A stretch of DNA of 5,601 bases from Oscillospiraceae bacterium (lineage in GTDB: Bacteria; Bacillota_A; Clostridia; Oscillospirales; CAG-272): NCBI GenBank assembly GCA_015064195.1, contig SVSO01000201.1, positions 1-5,601 of the forward strand. Reading direction: 5' to 3'. Under the pieces are notes generated by a model. It saw nothing but the letters and a program-made list of their open reading frames with translations. It ran no database searches and was not told where the DNA came from. Below, one piece after another: positions 1-5,601 of this stretch. Position numbers and translations under genes: made by a program. How positions within the stretch are numbered: position 1 is the stretch's first letter; every line of letters begins with the position of its first letter.

Positions 1-615
1 CGCATGGGCGTGACGCGGGGCATTGTTTCCAATGAAGCCGGATGCGGCACTGCGCCCATTGCCCATGCCGCCGCCAAGGTGGAGCATCCGGCTGAGCAGG
101 GCGTGTGGGGGATCTTCGAGGTGTTTATCGACACCATCGTCATCTGCACGCTGACGGCGTATGTGGTGCTCATCTCGCATCGGCACGGCATCACCCTCTC
201 CGCCGACGGCATGACCACCGCCGCCCGTGCGCTGGGTGCATTCATTCCCCACGCGGATGTCATCCTCTGCGCGGCAGTCCTCGTATTCGCCTTCTGCACC
301 ATCATCTGCTGGTTTCACTACGGCGCGGAAAGCCTCGCCGCCCTGTCACACCGTCCCGCCATCCGCCGGCTGTATGCTCTTCTCTATGCCGCTTCCGCCG
401 GGTTTGGCTGTATTATCTCCGGCGGCATCGTCTGGAGTCTGGCGGATCTGTTCATTTCCGCCATGACCGCCGTCAACATTGTTGCCATCCTTCTGCGGGT
501 CAAGGAAATAAAAAGCGAAACTGACAATTATTTTGGAAAAAGCTCATGTAAATTCGGTAATAAGCCCATTCCAAAATTACATTTCTCTGTTGCAAAATCG
601 CGAAAAATGTGGTAG
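1..615 (+). CDS. Sodium:alanine/glycine symporter (AGCS family), C-terminal part
   Basis: Inner-membrane carrier that takes up alanine or glycine with Na+ (or H+). The reading frame is open at the left edge, so the start lies outside; about 204 C-terminal residues of a family usually near 450-500 are present. The family signature follows at once: RGIVSNEAGCG at residues 6-16, then TAPIAHAAA at 17-25, matching the AGCS pattern RGxxSNEAGxGxAPxAHAAA. Four hydrophobic spans are visible at about residues 37-58 (with FIDT at 42-45), 86-107, 121-142 and 145-166, followed by a charged KEIKSETDNYF end as in relatives. About 25 further residues (from 179) are basic and non-hydrophobic; they are read through the promoter of the next gene and are probably not conserved. 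No terminator is seen after the stop. The substrate (alanine, glycine or another small neutral amino acid) cannot be told from this fragment. Confidence 0.9.
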   Translation, partial: RMGVTRGIVSNEAGCGTAPIAHAAAKVEHPAEQGVWGIFEVFIDTIVICTLTAYVVLISHRHGITLSADGMTTAARALGAFIPHADVILCAAVLVFAFCTIICWFHYGAESLAALSHRPAIRRLYALLYAASAGFGCIISGGIVWSLADLFISAMTAVNIVAILLRVKEIKSETDNYFGKSSCKFGNKPIPKLHFSVAKSRKMW

Positions 616-618
616 AAT
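590..618 (+). promoter_or_regulatory. SigA-type promoter for the FNT-family gene
   Basis: TTGCAA at 590-595 and TAGAAT at 613-618 are separated by 17 bases, close to the SigA consensus TTGACA-N17-TATAAT. Transcription would start near 625, leaving a leader of about 28 nt that contains the AAAGGAG ribosome site at 637-643. The promoter lies entirely inside the 3' end of the upstream symporter frame, and that frame's TAG stop (613-615) is the first half of the -10 box. Not experimentally shown. Confidence 0.75.
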
Positions 619-652
619 AGTAGTAATACAACAATTAAAGGAGATTTACCAC

Positions 653-1315
653 ATGAAAGTTTCCGTTCCGCCTTCCCTGAAGGACAGCCGCTTTATCGGT
701 ACTCTGCTGCCTGCCATTCTCGCCGGCATCTGCATCGGTCTCGGCGGCACCGTCTATCTCTCCCTCGAAAATGCCGTCGTCGGCTCGCTCATGTTCGGCA
801 TCGGCCTGTTTACCATCCTCGCCTTCGGCTTTAATCTGTTCACCGGCAAGGTGGGCTACGCGCTGGACAATCCGCCCTCCTACATCGGCACACTGCTCAT
901 CATCTGGCTTGGCAATTTCATCGGCACGGCGCTGATGGGGCTGCTGGTTCGCTTCACCCGCGTCGGTGACAGCCTGTCGGAAAAAGCCGCCGGACTCGCC
1001 GCACAAAAGCTGTCCGACAATCTTGTCAGCATCCTGCTTCTCGCCATTGGCTGCGGAATGTGTATGTACATCGCCGTGCATCAGTTCAAGCAGCAGGAAA
1101 GCACGCTCCGGTGCATCTTCGTCGTGTTCCCGGTCATGGTGTTTATCCTCTGCAAATTCGAGCACGTCATCGCCAATATGTTCTATTTCGCACTGGCGGG
1201 CAGCTATTTTGACCGCCCCGTGGAAACCCTTCTCTCCCTCGTTGTCATGACAATCGGCAACTCCATCGGCGGACTGCTCATTCCCGCCGTGCAGAAGCTG
1301 TACATAAAGCAATAA
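653..1315 (+). CDS. Compact formate/nitrite transporter (FNT) family channel
   Basis: Predicted pentameric inner-membrane channel for small monovalent anions (formate, nitrite, hydrosulfide or a short-chain carboxylate; the substrate is not resolvable here). ATG653 is chosen because AAAGGAG lies 9 bases upstream and the predicted transcription start is near 625; upstream in-frame starts would precede it. The 220-residue product has six hydrophobic spans at about 16-37, 41-62, 78-99, 122-143, 153-177 and 190-212. FNT hallmarks are AGICIGLGGTVYLSL (24-38), NLFTGK (61-66, with the Omega-loop threonine at 64), WLGNFIGT (85-92), FEHVIANMF (169-177, with the central pore histidine at 171) and GNSIGG (202-207). 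It is shorter than the usual 250-290 residues, mostly through short termini and loops. In a fermenter, formate export is a reasonable guess. The gene has its own promoter and terminator, so it is probably monocistronic. Confidence 0.88.
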   Translation: MKVSVPPSLKDSRFIGTLLPAILAGICIGLGGTVYLSLENAVVGSLMFGIGLFTILAFGFNLFTGKVGYALDNPPSYIGTLLIIWLGNFIGTALMGLLVRFTRVGDSLSEKAAGLAAQKLSDNLVSILLLAIGCGMCMYIAVHQFKQQESTLRCIFVVFPVMVFILCKFEHVIANMFYFALAGSYFDRPVETLLSLVVMTIGNSIGGLLIPAVQKLYIKQ

Positions 1316-1321
1316 TTTTTC

Positions 1322-1353
1322 ATTCCGGATGGTTCGCCATCCGGAATATTTTT
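1322..1353 (+). terminator. Intrinsic terminator after the FNT-family gene
   Basis: A perfect 11-bp inverted repeat, ATTCCGGATGG (1322-1332) and CCATCCGGAAT (1337-1347), closes a TTCG tetraloop (1333-1336), the very stable UUCG type in RNA. T-run 1349-1353 follows, six bases after the gene's stop region. The T-rich tract on the left side (1316-1320) gives only A's on the opposite strand, so the signal works in the + direction only. Confidence 0.92.
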
Positions 1354-1850
1354 CGCGGTTTCGGCGTATCCTTTTACTGCACGGCACACCCGCATCTGCC
1401 AATTTATTCCTTTCCACAACATTTTTCATGAACGGCGGGAAATATTTATACAGTTTCATCTCTTGACATTGACGCGGCAAAATGGTATAATATTATGAAA
1501 GAATAGGACATTTAAACGGAGGTATAAAAATGCAGACAAAACCGGCATATCTGATTCTTGAAAACGGCATGGTTTTTTGCGGCAAGTCCTTTGGCTATCA
1601 AGCTGAAGCTTCCGGTGAACTTGTTTTCACCACCGCAATGACCGGATACCTTGAAACTTTGACCGATCAGGGCTTCTATGGACAGCTCGTCGTTCAGACA
1701 TTTCCTCTTATCGGTAATTACGGTGTAATTTCCCAAGAATGTGAAAGCAAGGGTACATCTCCCGCTGCGTATATTGTCAGAGATATTTGTCAAGAGCCTT
1801 CTAATTTCAGAAGTGAAGGTGCTCTTGACGTTTTTTTGAGTGAGAACAAG
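1354..1850 (+). other. AT-richer block: carA upstream region and first ~107 codons
   Basis: Composition differs from the flanks. By hand count, bases 1561-1860 are about 45% G+C, while 1861-2160 are about 63%. In carA codons 1-107, roughly 40% end in G or C; from codon 108 (base 1851) sixteen codons in a row end in C. The non-coding part (1354-1462) contains no gene, no clear operator and no second hairpin; only an isolated TTCATGAA palindrome at 1425-1432 was seen. The block may be a recombined segment from a strain or species of lower G+C, or an assembly joint. Confidence 0.6.
1463..1491 (+). promoter_or_regulatory. Perfect-consensus SigA promoter of carAB with extended -10
   Basis: TTGACA at 1463-1468 and TATAAT at 1486-1491 are separated by exactly 17 bases, both hexamers are perfect, and TGG at 1483-1485 supplies an extended -10 (TGn). 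Transcription is expected to begin near 1497-1498, giving a leader of about 32 nt before the carA ATG. That leader holds little beyond the ribosome site GGAGG (1518-1522). It leaves no room for a PyrR attenuator, T-box or riboswitch, so any control must act at initiation, on translation, or on the enzyme. Confidence 0.92.
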
Positions 1851-2603
1851 ATCGTCGGCATCTACGACATCGACACCCGCCGCCTCACCCGCGTCCTCAG
1901 AAAAGAGGGCACCATGATGGCGAAGATCGTTTCGGAGCTGCCCGCCGATATGGATGCACTCAAGGCAGAGCTGGCGGCCATCAAGCCCTGCAATGCGGTG
2001 GCAGCCGTCACCTGCAGGGAAGCATCCACCGTCGCTCCCGAAAATCCCGCACACCGCGTGGTTCTCTGGGATTTCGGCACCATCGACAGCATCGCCGCCG
2101 AGCTGACCGCACGCGGCTGTGAGGTCATCACCGTTCCCGCAGATACCACCGCAGATGCGATCGCCGCATACAATCCCGACGGCATCGTGCTGTCCAACGG
2201 CCCCGGCGATCCCATGGCAAATCCCGCCATCATCGCGGAGATCGGCAAGCTGGCGGAGAAGAAGCTCCCCATGTTCGGCATCTGCCTCGGTCATCTCATG
2301 CTGGCAGTTTCCCAGGGCGCAGTCAGTGAAAAGATGCTCCACGGTCATCGCGGCAGTCAGCCGGCAGTCCGCACGAGCGACAAGCGTGTGTTCATCACAT
2401 CGCAGAATCACGGCTATGCGCTGGCGGAGGATAAGCTGCCCGAGGGAATCGAAACCATCTTCCGCAACGGCAACGACGGCTCCATTGAGGGTGTGGCATA
2501 CAAAAACATCCCCGCATTTTCCGTGCAGTTCCGCCCCGGATCTGCCGGCGGCCCGTCCGCAACGGATTTCCTGTACGACCAGTTCATCGATATGATGGCA
2601 TAA
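1530..2603 (+). CDS. carA: Carbamoyl-phosphate synthetase small subunit with degenerate glutaminase site
   Basis: CarA normally hydrolyses glutamine and channels ammonia to CarB for carbamoyl phosphate (pyrimidines, arginine) in the cytosol. ATG1530 follows GGAGG (1518-1522) by 7 bases. The 357-residue length is normal. The N-terminal CarA domain is clear: GELVFTTAMTGYLETLTD (29-46), FPLIGNYGV (58-66), DIDTRRLTR (112-120), EGTM (124-127). The class I amidotransferase domain follows from about 175, with LSNGPGDP (221-228), GICLGH (250-255) including nucleophile Cys252, and ITSQNHG (289-295). However, the usual FHPEA motif reads FRPGS (334-338), so catalytic His and Glu are Arg335 and Gly337. 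Gln of CLGHQ is Leu256, and the DPSYYGQ motif reads DQGFYGQ (46-52), losing the glutamine-contacting Ser. One residue is also missing between GHRG and ITSQNHG. It is certainly a CarA homologue, next to carB; loss of normal glutaminase activity is inferred. The first 107 codons are unusually AT-rich. Confidence 0.95.
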   Translation: MQTKPAYLILENGMVFCGKSFGYQAEASGELVFTTAMTGYLETLTDQGFYGQLVVQTFPLIGNYGVISQECESKGTSPAAYIVRDICQEPSNFRSEGALDVFLSENKIVGIYDIDTRRLTRVLRKEGTMMAKIVSELPADMDALKAELAAIKPCNAVAAVTCREASTVAPENPAHRVVLWDFGTIDSIAAELTARGCEVITVPADTTADAIAAYNPDGIVLSNGPGDPMANPAIIAEIGKLAEKKLPMFGICLGHLMLAVSQGAVSEKMLHGHRGSQPAVRTSDKRVFITSQNHGYALAEDKLPEGIETIFRNGNDGSIEGVAYKNIPAFSVQFRPGSAGGPSATDFLYDQFIDMMA

Positions 2604-2624
2604 AGAAACAAGGGAGGATTCACT

Positions 2625-5601
2625 ATGCCGCTTAGAAACGATATAAAGAAAGTTATGGTCATCGGCTCCGGCCCCATCGTCATCGGTCAGGCCGCTGAGT
2701 TCGACTACGCCGGCACACAGGCGTGCCGTGCACTCAAGGAGGACGGTCTGGAGGTCGTTCTCGTCAACTCCAATCCCGCAACCATCATGACCGACAACGC
2801 CATGGCGGACGAAGTTTACATCGAGCCGCTGACGCTTCCCACCATCAAACGCATTATCGAGAAGGAGCGTCCCGACAGCCTTCTGTCCACCCTCGGCGGT
2901 CAGACCGGTCTCACCCTCTCCATGCAGCTTGCCAAGGAAGGCTTCCTTGACAAAATGGGCGTGAAGCTCCTCGGCGCACGTCCGGACACCATCGACAAGG
3001 CGGAAGACCGTCAGATGTTCAAGGACACCATGATGAAGATCGGCCAGCCCTGCATTCCCTCGCTGGTTGTCAACGATCTCGCATCTGCGCTGGAATTTGC
3101 ACACGCAAACGGCTATCCCCTCATCATCCGTCCCGCATTTACCCTCGGCGGCACCGGCGGCGGCATTGCAAACGATGAGGAAGAATTCATCGAGATCGCA
3201 AATACCGGTCTGAATGCATCCCCGATCCACCAGATTCTGGTGGAAAAGTGCATCTCCGGCTGGAAAGAGATCGAGTTCGAGGTCATGCGCGACAGTGCCG
3301 GCAACGCCATCACCATCTGCTCCATGGAAAACGTTGACCCTGTCGGCGTTCACACCGGCGACTCCGTGGTCGTAGCACCTGCTGTCACCCTGTCCGATAA
3401 AGAATATCAGATGCTCCGCAGTGCAGCACTCAATATCATCGACGAGCTGCAGATCGAGGGCGGCTGCAACTGCCAGTTCGCACTCCATCCCGAGAGCTTT
3501 GAATATGCGGTCATCGAGGTAAACCCCCGCGTATCCCGCTCCTCCGCGCTGGCATCCAAGGCCACCGGCTATCCGATTGCAAAGGTTGCAGCCAAGATCG
3601 CCATCGGTTACACCCTGCCGGAAATCCTCAACGCTGTCACCGGCACCACCTACGCCTGCTTTGAGCCGACCATCGACTACATGGTCGTCAAGTTCCCCAA
3701 GTGGCCCTTCGACAAATTTGTCTACGCAAAGCGCACTCTCGGTACGCAGATGAAGGCCACCGGCGAAGTCATGGCCATCGGCACCACCTTTGAGCAGGCC
3801 ATGATGAAGGCTGTCCGCGGCGTGGAGATCGGCATGAACAGCCTGTCCCATAAAAAATACCGCGCAATGCCCGATGAGGAGATCGCCGAGCGTCTGCACA
3901 ATGTGGACGACGAGCGGCTGTTCGTGGTCTATGAAGCCCTCAGACGCGGCACCTCCATCGATGAAATCCACGCCATCACCATGATCGACGAATGGTTCCT
4001 CTCGAAGCTGATGAACCTCATCAAAATGGAGCGTGCGCTTGCAAGCGAGCCGCTCACCGAGGAGCTGTATCACACCGCCAAGAAGCTGGGCTTCCCGGAT
4101 AAGCTCATCGAGGAGCTGTCCGGCAAGGCACTTCCCGCCGGAATGCACAAGAGAGCCGTCTACAAGGTGGTTGACACCTGCGCGGCCGAATTCTCTGCCA
4201 ACACGCCTTACTTCTACTCCACCTACGATGAGGAGAACGAAGCCGAGGAATTCATCAACGAGCACAAAGATCCGAACAAGAAGACCGTCATCGTATTCGG
4301 TTCCGGCCCCATCCGCATTGGTCAGGGCATCGAGTTCGACTATGCATCGGTTCACTGTGTATGGTCGCTCAAGCAGGCGGGCTATGACGTGGTCATCGTC
4401 AACAACAACCCCGAGACCGTCTCCACCGACTTTGACACCGCTGACCGACTCTACTTCGAGCCGCTGACCAACGAAGATGTGATGAACATCATCGAAACCG
4501 AGAAGCCTTACGGCGTAGTCGTGGCATTCGGCGGCCAGACAGCCATCAAGCTCACCAAATTCATGTCCGACAATGGCGTCAACATCCTCGGCACATCCGC
4601 CGACTCCATCGACGCTGCGGAAGACCGTGAGCGTTTTGATGCACTGCTGGAAGCAAACAGCGTGGCACGTCCTGAGGGCTTCACGGTCATGACCACCGAG
4701 GAAGCACTCACCATCGCCAACCGCATCGGCTACCCCGTACTCATGCGCCCGTCCTACGTGCTCGGCGGTCAGAACATGATCATCGCCTTCACCGACGACG
4801 ACATCAAGGAGTACATGGCGATCATCCTGTCCCACAACATCGAGAATCCCGTGCTCATCGACAAATATCTCATGGGCATCGAGCTTGAGGTTGACGCCAT
4901 CTGCGACGGCGATGACATCCTCATCCCCGGCATCATGGAGCACGTGGAGCGCACCGGTATCCACTCCGGCGACTCCATCGCTGTCTATCCCGCATGGAAC
5001 ATCACCGACAAGCTCCGCGCGGACATCATCGAAGTCACCAAGAAGCTGTCTGTTTCCCTGAAGATCATGGGTCTGGTCAACATCCAGTACCTCATCAACA
5101 ACACGGACAACAAGCTTTACGTCATCGAGGTCAACCCGCGTTCGTCCCGTACCATCCCCTATATCAGCAAGGTCACCGGCGTTCCCATGGTGGATCTCGC
5201 CACCCGCTGTATGCTGGGCGAAAAGCTGGCGGATATGGGCTTCGGCACCGGTCTCTACAAGACCTCGCCTTATGTGGCAGTCAAGGTTCCCGTATTCTCC
5301 TTCGAGAAGCTGATGAACGTCGATAACCATCTCGGCCCGGAAATGAAGTCCACCGGCGAAGTGCTGGGTCTGGCGGCGACACGCGAAGAAGCGCTCTACA
5401 AGGGCCTCGTCGCGGCCGGCTATAAGTTAAAGAAGCAGGGCGGCATCTTCATCACCGTCCGCGATACCGACAAGGCGGAGATCGGCGAAACCGCGAAGCG
5501 GTTCTACGATCTGGGCTTTGAGCTGTACGCAACCCGCGGCACGGCGAAGATCATCGAAGACTACGGCATGAAGGTCACAGTGGTGGATAAGATCCACGAG
5601 G
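2625..5601 (+). CDS. carB: Carbamoyl-phosphate synthetase large subunit, 3' end beyond window
   Basis: Builds carbamoyl phosphate from bicarbonate, ammonia and two ATP through carboxyphosphate and carbamate. The start ATG2625 has AGGGAGG (2611-2617) 7 bases before it and lies 21 bases after the carA stop, so the pair is an operon. Present are 992 of about 1,070 residues. The first ATP-grasp half has GSGP (14-17), EDR with Arg129, RPAFTLGGTGGG (169-180), VGVHTGDS and EVNPRVSRSS (Glu298, Asn300). An oligomerisation stretch follows at about 400-550. The second half has GSGPIRIGQG (559-568), EDR with Arg668, RPSYVLGG (708-715), IMEHVERTGIHSGDS and EVNPRSSR (Glu835, Asn837). The C-terminal MGS-like allosteric domain starts near 939 with GGIFITVRDTDK and is cut by the window edge after about 54 residues. 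Catalytic and metal-binding residues look intact in both halves, so the synthetase should be active on ammonia even if CarA is not. Codon use is C/G-ending throughout. Confidence 0.98.
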   Translation, partial: MPLRNDIKKVMVIGSGPIVIGQAAEFDYAGTQACRALKEDGLEVVLVNSNPATIMTDNAMADEVYIEPLTLPTIKRIIEKERPDSLLSTLGGQTGLTLSMQLAKEGFLDKMGVKLLGARPDTIDKAEDRQMFKDTMMKIGQPCIPSLVVNDLASALEFAHANGYPLIIRPAFTLGGTGGGIANDEEEFIEIANTGLNASPIHQILVEKCISGWKEIEFEVMRDSAGNAITICSMENVDPVGVHTGDSVVVAPAVTLSDKEYQMLRSAALNIIDELQIEGGCNCQFALHPESFEYAVIEVNPRVSRSSALASKATGYPIAKVAAKIAIGYTLPEILNAVTGTTYACFEPTIDYMVVKFPKWPFDKFVYAKRTLGTQMKATGEVMAIGTTFEQAMMKAVRGVEIGMNSLSHKKYRAMPDEEIAERLHNVDDERLFVVYEALRRGTSIDEIHAITMIDEWFLSKLMNLIKMERALASEPLTEELYHTAKKLGFPDKLIEELSGKALPAGMHKRAVYKVVDTCAAEFSANTPYFYSTYDEENEAEEFINEHKDPNKKTVIVFGSGPIRIGQGIEFDYASVHCVWSLKQAGYDVVIVNNNPETVSTDFDTADRLYFEPLTNEDVMNIIETEKPYGVVVAFGGQTAIKLTKFMSDNGVNILGTSADSIDAAEDRERFDALLEANSVARPEGFTVMTTEEALTIANRIGYPVLMRPSYVLGGQNMIIAFTDDDIKEYMAIILSHNIENPVLIDKYLMGIELEVDAICDGDDILIPGIMEHVERTGIHSGDSIAVYPAWNITDKLRADIIEVTKKLSVSLKIMGLVNIQYLINNTDNKLYVIEVNPRSSRTIPYISKVTGVPMVDLATRCMLGEKLADMGFGTGLYKTSPYVAVKVPVFSFEKLMNVDNHLGPEMKSTGEVLGLAATREEALYKGLVAAGYKLKKQGGIFITVRDTDKAEIGETAKRFYDLGFELYATRGTAKIIEDYGMKVTVVDKIHE

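Noticed and set aside
546..582. Imperfect inverted repeat ATGTAAATT / AAATTACAT before the FNT promoter
   Set aside because: The arms are AT-rich with a mismatch and a 19-base loop, without a T-run, so it is not a terminator. It could be an operator but nothing supports this.
1425..1432. TTCATGAA palindrome upstream of the carA promoter as a possible ArgR-type site
   Set aside because: An 8-bp palindrome is expected by chance in AT-rich DNA and it does not extend to an ARG-box consensus.
635..1480. Minus-strand open frame of about 280 codons opposite the FNT gene
   Set aside because: It crosses the terminator and the carA upstream region, shows no recognisable domain, and is explained by codon bias of the + strand gene.
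1851..2603. Possible compensated frameshift explaining the divergent CarA C-terminus
   Set aside because: Conserved blocks (LSNGPGDP, GICLGH, GHRG, ITSQNHG, PAFSVQF, then GGP and TDFLYD) stay in one frame on both sides of the changed residues, so point substitutions and one deleted codon are sufficient.
4764..4778. GGQNM in the second ATP-grasp half of CarB where E. coli has GGRAM
   Set aside because: The catalytic arginine of this motif is the one in RPSYVLGG (Arg708), which is present. I believe GGQNM is common in Clostridia CarB, though I could not check this.
1512..5330. A stop-free frame of about 1,270 codons on the minus strand, opposite carA and carB
   Set aside because: Its composition (rich in D, G, V, H) is what the complement of C/G-ending codons gives, it shows no family resemblance, and both + strand genes beneath it are certain. 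It is an antisense shadow.

Overview
The window looks like chromosomal DNA of a fermentative, Gram-positive-type anaerobe, most likely a Clostridia member near Ruminococcus/Oscillospiraceae. This rests on consensus SigA-type promoters, strong AGGAGG-like ribosome sites, C-ending codon preference, and the wording of the CarA/CarB, AGCS and FNT proteins. The taxonomic call is an inference; no marker gene is present. All four genes are on the + strand.

Left part: the 3' end of a sodium:alanine/glycine symporter gene (AGCS family, 1-615) is followed by a compact formate/nitrite-transporter-family gene (653-1315). The second gene has its own promoter (590-618), whose -10 box includes the stop codon of the first. 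It ends in a strong UUCG-loop intrinsic terminator (1322-1353), so it reads as a one-gene transcription unit.

Right part: a fully consensus promoter with an extended -10 (1463-1491) drives carA (1530-2603) and carB (2625 to beyond the window end), the two subunits of carbamoyl-phosphate synthetase. The untranslated leader is only about 30 nt, so there is no room for PyrR-type attenuation. CarB is orthodox in all catalytic residues checked and is cut by the window edge within its C-terminal allosteric domain.

The most interesting observation is in CarA. The amidotransferase cysteine (Cys252) is kept, but the catalytic His and Glu of the usual HPE motif read Arg335 and Gly337. Two glutamine-contacting positions (the Ser of the DPSY motif and the Gln of the CLGHQ motif) are also replaced. 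This predicts a CarA that cannot hydrolyse glutamine normally, and hence a synthetase that would run on free ammonia, as mitochondrial CPS I does. Second, carA is a composition mosaic: roughly its first 107 codons and its upstream region are AT-richer, and an abrupt switch to C-ending codons occurs at about 1848-1851. This suggests intragenic recombination, or an assembly joint.
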